Below, piece by piece: positions 23,933-33,067 of a stretch of DNA of 64,000 bases. Made by a program: the position numbers and the translations under genes. The stretch is from Actinomadura flavalba DSM 45200 (lineage in GTDB: Bacteria > Actinomycetota > Actinomycetes > Streptosporangiales > Streptosporangiaceae). Positions within the stretch are counted from its first letter, which is position 1. The number at the start of each line of letters is the position of its first letter. The notes beneath the pieces were generated by a model. The model was not told the DNA's origin. It made no database searches and saw nothing but the letters and a program-made list of their open reading frames with translations. The stretch is from positions 186,001-250,000 of the forward strand of contig NZ_KB894095.1 of the NCBI RefSeq assembly GCF_000374305.1, in the 5' to 3' direction.

Positions 23933-24700
23933 CGCAGGCGCCTCGACGCGCGGCGGCCGCGCGCGGTGCCCGGCGGCGAGACGCGGACGTGCGGCGTTCG
24001 CGTCCGGCCGTCCGGGCTCGGTCGGCCGACGTGGGCGTGCGCTCGGCGCACGTGAGGCGATGGGGCCGCCGAGGGGCCGGGGAGGGTCGCTGCGCGTCTC
24101 CGGGCGCCGTTCGGGCGTCGTGGTGCCTCCCGCGCGTGGACGACCGCACACCGCCGCAGCAGACGGCCGTGCCGGAGCAGGGCGAGACGGGTGGAGCGGC
24201 GGTGACGGACGTGCCACCGAGCCGATGGCTGTCGGCGCCCGGTCGGAGCGTGGTCGCGCCGCACGCCGGGAGGACGCCGCTTCGCAGGGGAGATCGCCTC
24301 GCGAACCGGGGTCGGGCGGCGACGGTCGCGACGCGGCCCGGGTGGGGCGCGGGAGGGCAGTTCGTCGGAGGGCCAGGCGGTGCAGGAGAGAGCGGAACGG
24401 GCTGCGCATGACGGGTTCCCTTCGTGGACCGCCCTCGGCTGGGACGGCCTCTCGATCGTGCTCTCGTTCGCTCCGCGGACGGGAAGCTTTTTCCGGCTGT
24501 GGATAACCCGGATGGGCGGGGCGCGGGCCGGAAGAGGCCGCAGGCAAGGCGGTCTCGCCGTCGGCGGCCTCGGGCGAGTACCGGGAGACCGTTCGAGACC
24601 GTCCGGATTGCCGGGTTGCGTGATCAGCGGGAGAGATCGGGCGACACGCACATATCGCTGGTCGTGAGTGGGTGCGGGGGCGGCGCGGAGAATGATCAGC
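23933..24700. other. 768-bp stretch without a recognisable gene; contains a perfect DnaA box
   Basis: All six frames contain only Arg/Pro/Gly-rich translations with no family signature and no ribosome site. A TGTGGATAA (the reverse of TTATCCACA) lies at 24498-24506. It may be decayed coding DNA, long untranslated leader or a structural site; I cannot tell which. Confidence 0.5.
24498..24506 (-). promoter_or_regulatory. Perfect DnaA box (TTATCCACA on minus strand)
   Basis: A 9-of-9 match to the DnaA-box consensus within the gene-free stretch 23933-24700. The 9-mer has six A/T bases and is rare by chance in DNA of this GC content. No second box lies nearby. Confidence 0.45.
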
Positions 24701-25651
24701 ATGCCGTCTGCCGCGTCGTCTCCACGGATCGCCGTCGTCGTCACCACCGCTGGGCGGGCGCGGCCGGTGGAGCGGCTGCTGGCGTCGCTGGCCGCGCAGA
24801 CGCGGGCGCCCTCGGCGGTCGTCGTCGCTGATCAGGGGATGTCGCGCGAGGCGCGGGACGTCATCGAGGAGTACGCGGAGCGGCTGCCGGTGCGGGTCGT
24901 CGAGGTGACGGGCGGGGTCTCCGTCGCGCGGAACGCCGCCCTGCGGGCGCTCGGGGTGCTGCGCGGAGGTCAGCGGACGTCCGGGCTCGGCCTGCTGGAG
25001 ACGTTGCTGTCCGGGACGGACGGGCGGGCTCAGGCCGAGGGTGCCCACGGCGGTGTGCTGACGCGGCCCAGTCCCCCGGGCACCGACGCGAGCGCCGACG
25101 TCGTCGTGTTCTGCGGGGAACGGGCCGTCTACGGGGACGACACGCTGGAACGCGCCGCCGCCGCGTTCGCGGGCGACGCCGACGTCGTCTGCGGCGGCGA
25201 CGGGCCCGTGACGCAGCGGACCGTCTGGGCGCGGGCCGGGGCGGCGTGCTTCTACGGCACGGGGTTCCTGCGCGACGCCGACGGATTCGACGAGCGGCTC
25301 GGCGGGGGCGGCAGCACCCCCTGGCAGTCCGGCGCCGAGGCCGACCTGCTGCTCCGCGCGCTGCGCGGACGCCGCGTCGTCCGGCACGAGGCGGGCATCG
25401 ACGTGCGCGAGCCGGCCGACAAGGCCGATCCGGCCCGCGAGCGGCATCTCGCGCGCGGCGCCGGACGCGTCTACCAGCGGCACTATCGCGGCTTCGACGG
25501 GTTCCGCGCCATCGTCGTGCCGCTCGGCGCCGCCGTCGGGTACGCGGCGCGGCGCCGCTGGCCGGACGCCCGGCGCCATCTGCACCGCGGCGTCGGGCAC
25601 TTCGAGGGGCTGACCGGCGTGCTGCTGCCGCGCCCCCGCATCGGCGACTGA
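24701..25651 (+). CDS. Glycosyltransferase family 2-like protein, diverged
   Basis: 316 residues. The N-terminus RIAVVVTTAGRARPVERLLASLAAQT and VVVADQG, then VSVARNAAL, and the late FDERLGGGGSTPWQSGAEADLLLRAL are typical of GT-A family 2 enzymes that add sugars to cell-wall or exopolysaccharide acceptors. Where a FLDDDD (DxD) metal motif should be, an extra ~45 residues rich in Gly/Ser/Thr are inserted (about 90-135) and the strand reads VVVFCGERAVYGDD. The usual GxGED near the end reads SGAEAD. The catalytic status is therefore doubtful. The start is ATG 24701 with GGAG 10 bases upstream. Confidence 0.75.
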   Translation: MPSAASSPRIAVVVTTAGRARPVERLLASLAAQTRAPSAVVVADQGMSREARDVIEEYAERLPVRVVEVTGGVSVARNAALRALGVLRGGQRTSGLGLLETLLSGTDGRAQAEGAHGGVLTRPSPPGTDASADVVVFCGERAVYGDDTLERAAAAFAGDADVVCGGDGPVTQRTVWARAGAACFYGTGFLRDADGFDERLGGGGSTPWQSGAEADLLLRALRGRRVVRHEAGIDVREPADKADPARERHLARGAGRVYQRHYRGFDGFRAIVVPLGAAVGYAARRRWPDARRHLHRGVGHFEGLTGVLLPRPRIGD

Positions 25652-25763
25652 GCACGCGGCCGCACGCGACGGCGGTGCATCAGGCGTAGATTGGTACGTT
25701 CCGGCCGACCCGTGCCGGTGCGGGCGTCGCGGCGTCCCCCCACCTCACCGCGCAGGAGCACGC

Positions 25764-27389
25764 ATGACCCGTTGGCGCGGTAACCCGTGGGCGATCCTGC
25801 TCACGCTGTCGCTCGGGTTCTTCATGACCCTGCTGGACCTGACGATCGTCAACATCGCGTTCCCCAGCATGGTCGACCGGCTCGGCGCGTCGCTCGACCA
25901 GGTGCTGTGGGTGTCGAACGCCTACATCCTCGTGCTGGCCGTCCTGCTGATCACCGCCGGGCGGCTCGGCGACGTGTGGGGCAAGAAGACCCTGTTCATG
26001 GCGGGCGTCACGCTGTTCACGCTCGCGAGCCTGGCGTGCGGCCTCGCGCAGGACCCGGCGCAGCTCATCGCGGCCCGCGCCGTCCAGGGGCTCGGCGCGG
26101 CGCTGCTGATGCCGCAGACGCTGTCGATGATCATCGCGACGTTCCCGGCGGAGCGGCGCGGCGCCGCGCTCGGCGTGTGGGGCGCGGTGGCTGGCGTCTC
26201 GACGGTCGCGGGACCGACGCTGGGCGGCCTGCTGGTGAGCTGGCTGGACTGGCGGTGGATCTTCTTCGTCAACCTGCCGATCGGCGTGCTGGTGCTCGCG
26301 ATGGCGGCGCCGATCCTGCCCGCGCACGTCAAGGGCGTCCGGCACCGGTTCGACGTCACCGGGGTCGTGCTGGCCACGGCGGCGCTGTTCTGCCTGGTGT
26401 TCGCGCTGACGGAAGGGCAGAAGCACGCCTGGAACGGCGGGATCGTCGCGTTGTTCGCGGGTGCCGCCGTGCTGCTGGCGGTGTTCCTGGCGCAGCAGAA
26501 GCGCCGCCAGGACCGCGAGCCGCTGGTGCCCTTCTCGCTGTTCCGCGACCGGAACTTCACGGTGCTGAACCTGGTCGGGGCGATCGTGTCGTTCGGCATG
26601 ATCGGGATGTTCCTGCCGCTGACGTTCTACCTCCAGTCCGTCCTCGGGTACAGCGCGTTGCAGGCTGGGCTGATCATCGCGCCGACGTCGGTGGTGTCGA
26701 TGCTGCTGGCGCCGCTGGCCGGGCGGCTGTCCGACCGTGTCGGCGGCAAGTACCTGCTGATGGGCGGGCTCGTCCTGTACGGCTCGGGCATGCTGTGGAT
26801 CATCACGATCGCGCGGGTGGACACGCCGTGGACGTCCTTCATCGTGCCGTTCATCGTCGCTGGCGCCGGTATGGGCGGGTTGTTCGCACCGATGGCGACC
26901 GAGGCGACGCGCCGCGTCCCGCCCGCGCTGGCCGGAGCGGCGTCCGGGGTGAACAACACGGTGCGGCAGGTGGGGTCGGTGCTGGCCTCGGCGGCGATCG
27001 GCGCCGTGTTGCAGAACCGCCTCACGGTGAGCCTCGCGGACGAGGCCGAGCGGCGCGCGGCCGCGCTGCCGCCCGACTACCGCGAGCCGTTCACGGCGGG
27101 TTTCGCGGACGCGGCGCGGGGCGGGCTGGAGATCGGCGCGTCCCACCACGGGGCGCGGGTGCCGGACGGGCTGCCGCCGGACGTCGCGCAGCGCGCGCAG
27201 GAGCTGGGCGCGCAGGTGTTCACGCACGGGTTCGTGGACGCGCTCAAGCCGACGATGCTGCTGCCCGCCGTGCTGATCTTCGTAGGAGCAGCGGCGTGCC
27301 TGGCCGTGCGTTCCTACCGGGCGCCGGTGCCGCAGGCCCCGGCGGCGGAGCCGGTGGAGCAGCCCGAGGGTCAGCCGAGGGTGCGGTAG
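25764..27389 (+). CDS. MFS multidrug exporter, DHA2 (EmrB/QacA) family
   Basis: 541 residues with about 14 membrane helices. The DHA2 signature LDLTIVNIAFPSM in helix 1, WVSNAYILVLAVLLITAGRLGDVWGKK (motif A region), RAVQGLGAALLMPQTLSMI (motif B) and GVWGAVAGVSTVAGPTLGGLLV (motif C, antiporter) are all present. It should export cationic or hydrophobic drugs in exchange for protons. ATG 25764 with AGGAGC 7 bases upstream. Between helices 13 and 14 is a long loop with ADAARGGLEIGASHHGA. It overlaps the convergent flavin reductase gene by 19 bases. Confidence 0.92.
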   Translation: MTRWRGNPWAILLTLSLGFFMTLLDLTIVNIAFPSMVDRLGASLDQVLWVSNAYILVLAVLLITAGRLGDVWGKKTLFMAGVTLFTLASLACGLAQDPAQLIAARAVQGLGAALLMPQTLSMIIATFPAERRGAALGVWGAVAGVSTVAGPTLGGLLVSWLDWRWIFFVNLPIGVLVLAMAAPILPAHVKGVRHRFDVTGVVLATAALFCLVFALTEGQKHAWNGGIVALFAGAAVLLAVFLAQQKRRQDREPLVPFSLFRDRNFTVLNLVGAIVSFGMIGMFLPLTFYLQSVLGYSALQAGLIIAPTSVVSMLLAPLAGRLSDRVGGKYLLMGGLVLYGSGMLWIITIARVDTPWTSFIVPFIVAGAGMGGLFAPMATEATRRVPPALAGAASGVNNTVRQVGSVLASAAIGAVLQNRLTVSLADEAERRAAALPPDYREPFTAGFADAARGGLEIGASHHGARVPDGLPPDVAQRAQELGAQVFTHGFVDALKPTMLLPAVLIFVGAAACLAVRSYRAPVPQAPAAEPVEQPEGQPRVR

Positions 27390-27883
27390 CGGCCCTCGTA
27401 GAAGACGAGCGGCGCGGCGGCGACCTCGGGGGCGTCCAGGTCGAGGACCTCCCCGACGACGATGCTGTGGTCGCCGCCCTCGTGGACGGCGTGGGTGCGG
27501 CACTCCAGCGTCGCGACGGCGCCGCCGAGCAGGGCGGCGCCGGTGCGGGCGCCGCGGGTGTGCTCCAGGCCGGCGAGCTGGTCGTCCAGCGGGCGGCCGC
27601 GGGTGGCGAACCGCTGCGACGTCTCGGCCATGTCGCGGGCGAGCAGCGAGACGCCCCACGTGCCGGTGGCGAGGACGGCGTCGTGGAAGCGGGCCGTCTT
27701 CTCGGCGCAGAAGAGCACGAGCAGCGGGTCGAGCGAGACGGACGTGAACGCGTTGACCGTCATCGCGTGGTCGACGCCGTCGGCGACGGTGGTGACGACG
27801 GCGACGCCGGTGGCGAAGCGGCCGGCGACGGCGCGGAAGCGTCCGCGGTCGACGGCGGGCGCGGCATCCGGATCGGTGTTCAC
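27371..27883 (-). CDS. Flavin reductase family protein
   Basis: 170 residues, FMN-binding split-barrel fold. FATGVAVVTTV, AMTVNAFTSVSLDPLLVLFC and HAVHEGGDHSIVVGEVL are the standard blocks (the TVNAFTSVS loop binds FMN phosphate; GDHxIVVGEV is the C-terminal signature). Such enzymes supply reduced flavin to monooxygenases or act as standalone NAD(P)H:flavin oxidoreductases. No monooxygenase gene lies in this window near it. The start is GTG with GGAGG 4-5 bases upstream. It ends inside the 3' end of the convergent drug exporter gene. Confidence 0.88.
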   Translation of the reverse strand: MNTDPDAAPAVDRGRFRAVAGRFATGVAVVTTVADGVDHAMTVNAFTSVSLDPLLVLFCAEKTARFHDAVLATGTWGVSLLARDMAETSQRFATRGRPLDDQLAGLEHTRGARTGAALLGGAVATLECRTHAVHEGGDHSIVVGEVLDLDAPEVAAAPLVFYEGRYRTLG

Positions 27884-27895
27884 AGCGCCTCCACC

Positions 27896-28432
27896 CTACC
27901 TGCGGGTAACGTCGGCCCCCGCAGTCAGCCAGGACCCTGCCGGACGGCGCGCGGGGACGAGCAGGACCGCCGCCACGACGGCGATCATCCCGCCCAGGAT
28001 GTAGACGTACCCGCTGAGCGACCCCGCGATGATCAGATCGCCCTCGGGACGCTGCTGCGAGATCAGCAGCACGACGACGCCCCAGGCCACGCCGGGCACG
28101 ACCGCGCCGAGCCGCGCGCCCATCCCCCGTCCCGCCAGGTGGACGAACCCGAACGTCGCCAGGACCGCGACCACGCCCAGCACCGGCTCGGGCCCGGCCG
28201 GCCACGCCTGCACGACGGCGCCGATCATGCCCCAGAACGCGCCGAGGATGCCGAGCGCCGCGTAGGCGGCTCCGGCGACGACGGCGTCGCCGGGCGTCTC
28301 CCGGTCGGGGTCGTGTCCCGCTTCGTCCCCCCGGGGTTCGCCGGGAGGATGCGCGCCGGACGGGTCCGGCACAGGCTCGCCGTCGGAGCGGCGCGGGGAC
28401 GCGGGGGCGGGTGGGTCGTGTTCGTCGGGCAC
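27896..28432 (-). CDS. Four-helix membrane protein (DUF6113-like)
   Basis: 178 residues. A hydrophilic, Pro/Asp/Arg-rich cytoplasmic N-terminus (~45 residues) precedes about four membrane helices (AYAALGILGAFWGMIGAVVQAW, VLGVVAVLATFGFVHLAG, VVPGVAWGVVVLLISQQ, YVYILGGMIAVVAAVLLV). It lies 22 bases after mshB on the same strand, an arrangement seen widely in actinomycetes, so it is probably in the same transcript. Function is unknown. The GTG start at 28432 has no clear ribosome site, so an internal GTG start is possible. Confidence 0.7.
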   Translation of the reverse strand: MPDEHDPPAPASPRRSDGEPVPDPSGAHPPGEPRGDEAGHDPDRETPGDAVVAGAAYAALGILGAFWGMIGAVVQAWPAGPEPVLGVVAVLATFGFVHLAGRGMGARLGAVVPGVAWGVVVLLISQQRPEGDLIIAGSLSGYVYILGGMIAVVAAVLLVPARRPAGSWLTAGADVTRR

Positions 28433-28454
28433 GGGGGTCAGGGTATCCGGACGG

Positions 28455-29354
28455 TCACACGCGGGGTTCCGCGCGGGCGGCGGCGAACAGGTCGGTCTCG
28501 CGGCCGCCGGGGGCGGCGGGCGGGCCGAGGGTGCCTTCGAGCAGGATGTAGTACTCGGTGCCGAACGCCTGCTGGCCGAGGTTGTTGGACAGCGCGAAGA
28601 ACGGGCCCTCGTCGGCGACCGTGATCTGCGTGCGGTGGGCGCGGAGCGCGTCGAGCTTGGCGGGCAGGAACGCGCGCGCGTCGACGGCGGAGGTGACGAG
28701 GTCGTCCGGGACGCCCGAGCCCAGCTCCTCCAGGCCCGCGACGCGCGCGAACGGCAGCCGCCCGCCCTCCCGCATGACCGCGATGGCCCGCGCCAGCACG
28801 GTGCGCGGCGACGCGTAGGCGTACAGCTTGGCGGCGCGCCACGGCGCACCGCCGGGGTGGGCCGGGTCGGCGGCGAGGTCGAAGGCGCGGCGCGTCACCC
28901 GGTGCGCCTGGATGTGATCGGGATGCCCGTAGTTGCCGCGTTCGTCGTAGGTGACGATGACCTGCGGGCGCACCTCGCGGATGACCTCCGCCAGGGCCGC
29001 GCCCGCCTCGTCGAGGTCCGCGCGCCAGAAGCAGCGCGGGTCGTCGTTGGTGGGGGCGCCCATCATGCCCGAGTCGCGCCAGCGTCCCGCGCCGCCCAGG
29101 TAGCGGTGGTCGGTGACGCCGAGCGCCGCGCACGCCCGCGCCAGCTCGCCCACGCGGTGCTCGCCGAGGCGGTCCTCCCGGCCGGAGGCGAGCGAGGCCA
29201 GTTCGGGCGGGATGATCTCGCCCTCTTCACCGAGCGTGCAGGTGACGAGGCAGACGTGGGCGCCCTGCGCCGCATATTTCGCCATGGTCGCCCCGGTACC
29301 GATGGACTCGTCGTCCGGGTGGGCATGGACGAACAGGATGCTCGGCTCGGTCAT
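28455..29354 (-). CDS. mshB: N-acetyl-1-D-myo-inositol-2-amino-2-deoxy-alpha-D-glucopyranoside deacetylase
   Basis: 299 residues. Zn-binding AHPDDE (His12, Asp15) and GHPDH (third His) identify a PIG-L/LmbE-family deacetylase; the length and the [13 protein letters not shown] and [10 protein letters not shown] segments match MshB. It removes the acetyl group from GlcNAc-inositol in mycothiol synthesis, the main thiol of actinobacteria, in the cytosol. The start is ATG with AGGAGG directly upstream (1 base spacing). A mycothiol conjugate amidase (Mca) is the main alternative but is less likely given the neighbouring membrane gene. Confidence 0.88.
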   Translation of the reverse strand: MTEPSILFVHAHPDDESIGTGATMAKYAAQGAHVCLVTCTLGEEGEIIPPELASLASGREDRLGEHRVGELARACAALGVTDHRYLGGAGRWRDSGMMGAPTNDDPRCFWRADLDEAGAALAEVIREVRPQVIVTYDERGNYGHPDHIQAHRVTRRAFDLAADPAHPGGAPWRAAKLYAYASPRTVLARAIAVMREGGRLPFARVAGLEELGSGVPDDLVTSAVDARAFLPAKLDALRAHRTQITVADEGPFFALSNNLGQQAFGTEYYILLEGTLGPPAAPGGRETDLFAAARAEPRV

Positions 29355-29412
29355 ACCTCCTGAGCGTACTCAGGAGGCGCTCCCGCGGCGATGCCCGCCC
29401 CGGCCCGCCGGG

Positions 29413-30798
29413 TCAGGGCTCGGTGCCCGCGCCCGCCCCGGTGTCGGTGCCGCCTTCCCCGCCGCCGCCCGGGTTCTCGGGCTCGGTCGGCGGCTCCTGG
29501 GTGGTGGGCGGGGGCTGCGTCGTGGGCGGCGCGGTGGGGGGCGTGGAGGTCGACGGAGGCGGCGGCGGGGCCGGGGCCTGCGAGGTGGGCGGCGTCGTGC
29601 GGCGCGTCGGGGTCTGCACGGGCTCGTCCGGCTCGTCGGGCTCGTCCGGCTCGTCCGTCGTCTCGCTGACGGTCGGCGTGGGGCTGTCGACCGGGCTGAT
29701 CGGGTCGTCGTTCCGCGACGTCGCCAGCGCCACGGCCACCACCACCGCGAGGATCGCCAGCACGGCGAGGCCCGCGTAGATCGGCCACTTGGACTTGCCC
29801 GGCTCTTCGTCGTAGCCGCGCGCGCGGGTCGCCGCGGCGGGGCCGTAGCCGGGCGCGGGCGGCAGTGAGCCGGTGAAGTCGGCCGGGGCGATGCGGCGCG
29901 TGCCGCCGACGGGCTGCGTGCCGCCCGCCGCGCGCTGCTCGCCCTCGGCGAGCAGGGACGTGGCCTGCGCGGGGTCGTCCAGGCGAGTCTCGGTGGCGGG
30001 ACCGGCGCCGATCAGGTTCATCATGATCTGCTGGGCGTTGGGGCGGCGGGCCGGGTCCTTGACGAGGCACGCGGCGATGAGGCCGTGCAGCTCGGGCGGC
30101 AGGCCCTGGAGCGACGGCGGCTCGTTCATCACCCGGTTGATCACCGCGACGACGGTGTCGTCGCCGAACGGGGGGCGGCCCGTCGCGGCGAACACCATCG
30201 TCGTCGCCCACGCCCACACGTCCACGGCCTCGGTGAGCTTGGCGCCCGCGACCTGCTCGGGCGCCATGTAGGACGGGGTGCCGATCGCCTTGGTCGCGGC
30301 GGTCTGCCCGACGTCCAGCGCCCGCGCGATGCCGAAGTCGATGACGCGGGGACCGTCCGGCGCCATGATCACGTTGTGCGGCTTGAAGTCGCGGTGCACG
30401 ATCCCGGCCTGGTGGATGGCGACGAGCGCCGTCACCGTGCCGATCGCGAGCCGGTCCAGCGCCGCGCCCGACAGCGCGCCCTGTTCCATGATCTGCTTGT
30501 AGAGCGACGGGCCGGGGACGTACTCGCTGGCGATGTAGGGCTGGTCACCGGCGGCGTCGGCCTCCAGCACCTGCGCCGTGCAGAACCGCGCGACCTGCTT
30601 GGCGGCCTGCGCCTCGCGGACGAAACGGTTGCGGGCCGAGGCGTCCTCGACGAGGTCGGCGCGCAACAGCTTGATCGCGGCCTTGTTGCCCGAGGCGTCC
30701 GCACCGAGGTACACGACTCCCTGGCCGCCCTCGCCGAGCCGTTCGAGCAGCTCGTACGAGCCCAGCCGCCGGGGGTCCCCCGGTTGCAGCTCCGCCAT
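29413..30798 (-). CDS. Membrane Ser/Thr protein kinase with Thr/Pro-rich exported tail
   Basis: 461 residues: complete kinase domain (14-270) with LGEGGQGVVYLG, Lys43, alphaC Glu62, HRDFKPHN (Asp137) and DFG (154-156); SYMAPEQVAG in the activation segment, with Thr in AIGTPSY. The juxtamembrane part carries several Arg/Thr segments, then one helix (about 345-367), and a tail of TDEPDEPDEPDEP repeats and long Pro/Thr runs ending in Gly-rich sequence. The tail has no globular domain and may span the wall. AGGAG 8 bases before the ATG. It should be catalytically competent, unlike the kinase at 20.8 kb. Confidence 0.9.
   Translation of the reverse strand: MAELQPGDPRRLGSYELLERLGEGGQGVVYLGADASGNKAAIKLLRADLVEDASARNRFVREAQAAKQVARFCTAQVLEADAAGDQPYIASEYVPGPSLYKQIMEQGALSGAALDRLAIGTVTALVAIHQAGIVHRDFKPHNVIMAPDGPRVIDFGIARALDVGQTAATKAIGTPSYMAPEQVAGAKLTEAVDVWAWATTMVFAATGRPPFGDDTVVAVINRVMNEPPSLQGLPPELHGLIAACLVKDPARRPNAQQIMMNLIGAGPATETRLDDPAQATSLLAEGEQRAAGGTQPVGGTRRIAPADFTGSLPPAPGYGPAAATRARGYDEEPGKSKWPIYAGLAVLAILAVVVAVALATSRNDDPISPVDSPTPTVSETTDEPDEPDEPDEPVQTPTRRTTPPTSQAPAPPPPPSTSTPPTAPPTTQPPPTTQEPPTEPENPGGGGEGGTDTGAGAGTEP
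29622..29658. repeat. Four tandem 9-bp units coding DEP repeats
   Basis: GCTCGTCCG-type 9-mers (one with GCTCGTCGG) in tandem, read on the minus strand as Asp-Glu-Pro repeats in the exported tail of the kinase. Slippage-prone, so length may differ between strains. Confidence 0.7.
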
Positions 30799-30911
30799 GG
30801 ATCTTCTCCTTCAAGCCTGCACATTTCGACGCGTACGCGGGAAGATCCGAGCTTACGCGAGGCCCGCCCGCCCCCGCGTTCGTTCGCCGGGACGCGATCG
30901 GCACGACCGGG

Positions 30912-30920
30912 TTATCCACA
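30912..30920 (+). promoter_or_regulatory. Perfect DnaA box (TTATCCACA)
   Basis: A 9-of-9 consensus match in the divergent intergenic region between the kinase (starting 30798) and the S9 peptidase (30973). It is the second perfect box in the window. Confidence 0.45.
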
Positions 30921-30972
30921 GGCGGCGGCTCGGGTCGGTGTGTGCCCACCGCGGCTGGCAGACTCGTGTCCC

Positions 30973-33051
30973 ATGAGCATCAGCTATCCGCGGCAGAGTG
31001 CCCGCACCCGACGGTTCAGCCTCGGCGTCCCGCGCGCGTTCCAGATCGCGCCGGACGGGTCGCGGGTCGTGTTCCTGCGGACGCGCGCCGGCGACGACCC
31101 GGTCACCTGCCTGTGGACGCTCGACACCGAGACCGGCGACGAACGGCTCGTCGCCGATCCGGCCGCGCTCGACCTGCCCGGCGAGGAGGAGCTGCCCGCC
31201 GAGGAGCGGGCCCGCCGTGAGCGGGTCCGCGAGCAGGCGGGCGGCATCGTCGGCTACGCCGTCGACCGGGCCTGCGCGGTCGCGGTGTTCACGCTCGGCG
31301 GCAGGCTGTTCGCCGCCGATCTCACCGCCGGCAAGGTGCGGGCCCTGCCCGCGCAGACGCCCGTGTTCGACCCGCGCGTCGATCCGGCCGGGCGCCGCGT
31401 CGCCTACGTGTCCGACCGCGCGCTGCGCGTCATCGAGCTGGACGGCTCCGGCGACCGCGCCCTCGCCCGGCCCGAGAGCGACCAGATCTCCTACGGCCTC
31501 GCCGAGTTCATCGCCGCCGAGGAGATGGGCCGGTTCCGCGGCCACTGGTGGTCGCCCGACGGCACCACCGTGCTCGCCGCCCGCGTCGACGAGACGCCCG
31601 TGCTGCGCTGGCACGTCGCCGACCCGGCCAACCCCGAGCGGCCCGCCACCGAACTCGCCTATCCCGCCGCCGGGACGCCGAACGCGCTGGTGTCGCTGGC
31701 GCTGTTCCCGCTCGACGGCGGGCGCATCGGCGTCTCGTGGGACCGGGGGCAGTACCCGTACGTCGTCACGCCCCTGTGGGACCGGCACGGCCTCGCGATC
31801 GTCGTGCAGCCGCGCGACCAGCGCAGCCAGCGGGCGCTGAAGGTCGACACGCTCAGCGGCGACACCACGCTGCTGCACACCGAGCACGACCCGGTCTGGT
31901 CGGAGATCGTGCCGGGCGTCCCGGCGCGGACGCGCCGCGGCGACCTGGTGTGGATCACCGAGGACCACGCCGCCGAGACGCGGCGGCTGACCATCGGCGG
32001 CAAGCCCGTCACCCCGGCGGGGCTCCAGGTGCGGTCGGTGCTGTCCGTGGAGGACACCACGATCGTGTTCACGGCGTCGGAGGAGCCCGCCGAGGTGCAC
32101 GTGTGGGAGTACACGCCCGACACGCTGCGGTCGCTCACGTCGGGGCCGGGGGTGTTCGGCGCCGCGCGGTCGGGTGAGGTGACGGTCGTCAGCGGGTCGC
32201 GGCCGGATTCGGACGGCGCCGAGGTCGAGGTGCGGACGCCGGGCGGCGTGCATCCGGTGGCGTCGTTCGCGCAGACGCCGGTGCTGACGCCGAGGGTCGA
32301 GCTGTACCGCGCCGGGGAGCGCGAGGTCCGCAGCGCGCTGCTGCTGCCGACCGGGTGGGAGCCGAGCGACGGGCGGCTGCCCGTCGTCCTCGACCCGTAC
32401 GGGGGGCCGCACGCGCAGCGCGTCCTGGCGACGCGCCGGGCCTATCTGGAGGCGCAGTGGCTCGCCGACCAGGGGTTCGCGGTCGTCATCGCCGACGGGC
32501 GCGGCACGCCGGGGCGCGGGCCGGGCTGGGAGCGGGCCGTGTACGGCGACTTCGTCCGGCCCGTCCTCGACGACCAGATCGCCGCGCTGACCGAGGCGGC
32601 CCGCCGTCATCCCGGCGCGCTCGACCTCGACCGCGTCGGCATCCGCGGCTGGTCGTTCGGCGGCTGGCTCGCGGCGCTCGCCGTGCTCGAACGGCCGGAC
32701 GTCTTCCACGCCGCCATCGCCGGGGCACCCGTCACCGACTGGGGTCTCTACGACACCCACTACACCGAGCGCTATCTCGGCCTGCCCGACGAGGAGCCGG
32801 AGAACTACCTCGCCAACTCGCTCCTGGGCCGCGCCGCCGACCTGACGCGCCCGCTCCTCCTCATCCACGGCCTCGCCGACGACAACGTCGTCGCCGCCCA
32901 CACGCTCCGCCTGTCGTCGGCGCTCCTGGCGGCAGGACGCCCGCACACGGTCCTGCCCCTCTCGGGCGTCACCCACATGACCCCGCAGGAGACCGTCGCC
33001 GAGAACCTCCTCTCCTTCCAGGTCGACTTCCTCAAGAAAAACCTGACCTGA
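30973..33051 (+). CDS. S9 family prolyl oligopeptidase (dipeptidyl peptidase IV-like)
   Basis: 692 residues. The N-terminal ~430 residues form a beta-propeller with FSLGVPRAFQIAPDGSRVVFL and EFIAAEEMGRFRGHWWSPDGTTVLAARVDE (the DPP4 EE-motif that binds the substrate N-terminus is EFIAAEEM). The C-terminal alpha/beta hydrolase contains Ser561 in GWSFGG, Asp636 in HGLADDNV and His668 in GVTHMT. It should release dipeptides after proline or alanine. There is no signal peptide, so it is probably cytosolic. Only GTG/TTG options lie further upstream; ATG 30973 is taken, though it has no strong ribosome site. Confidence 0.9.
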   Translation: MSISYPRQSARTRRFSLGVPRAFQIAPDGSRVVFLRTRAGDDPVTCLWTLDTETGDERLVADPAALDLPGEEELPAEERARRERVREQAGGIVGYAVDRACAVAVFTLGGRLFAADLTAGKVRALPAQTPVFDPRVDPAGRRVAYVSDRALRVIELDGSGDRALARPESDQISYGLAEFIAAEEMGRFRGHWWSPDGTTVLAARVDETPVLRWHVADPANPERPATELAYPAAGTPNALVSLALFPLDGGRIGVSWDRGQYPYVVTPLWDRHGLAIVVQPRDQRSQRALKVDTLSGDTTLLHTEHDPVWSEIVPGVPARTRRGDLVWITEDHAAETRRLTIGGKPVTPAGLQVRSVLSVEDTTIVFTASEEPAEVHVWEYTPDTLRSLTSGPGVFGAARSGEVTVVSGSRPDSDGAEVEVRTPGGVHPVASFAQTPVLTPRVELYRAGEREVRSALLLPTGWEPSDGRLPVVLDPYGGPHAQRVLATRRAYLEAQWLADQGFAVVIADGRGTPGRGPGWERAVYGDFVRPVLDDQIAALTEAARRHPGALDLDRVGIRGWSFGGWLAALAVLERPDVFHAAIAGAPVTDWGLYDTHYTERYLGLPDEEPENYLANSLLGRAADLTRPLLLIHGLADDNVVAAHTLRLSSALLAAGRPHTVLPLSGVTHMTPQETVAENLLSFQVDFLKKNLT

Positions 33052-33067
33052 CCCACCGCACCAACCC

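Noticed and set aside
23842..24747. 301-codon minus-strand frame covering the gap at 24 kb
   Set aside because: Arg/Pro/His-rich composition, overlaps the rocD 3' end and the glycosyltransferase start, no ribosome site.
21629..25600. 1323-codon minus-strand frame spanning kinase, rocD and glycosyltransferase genes
   Set aside because: The translation is low-complexity, and it opposes or frame-shifts several well-supported genes.
25680..28205. Very long minus-strand open frame opposite the MFS exporter
   Set aside because: It is a shadow of the drug exporter gene: Arg/Gln/His-rich translation without any domain, no ribosome site. Long antisense frames are common in such GC-rich DNA.
29622..29658. 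Short tandem 9-mers considered as a CRISPR-like or regulatory repeat
   Set aside because: They are in frame and encode a DEP repeat in the kinase tail, with no spacers.
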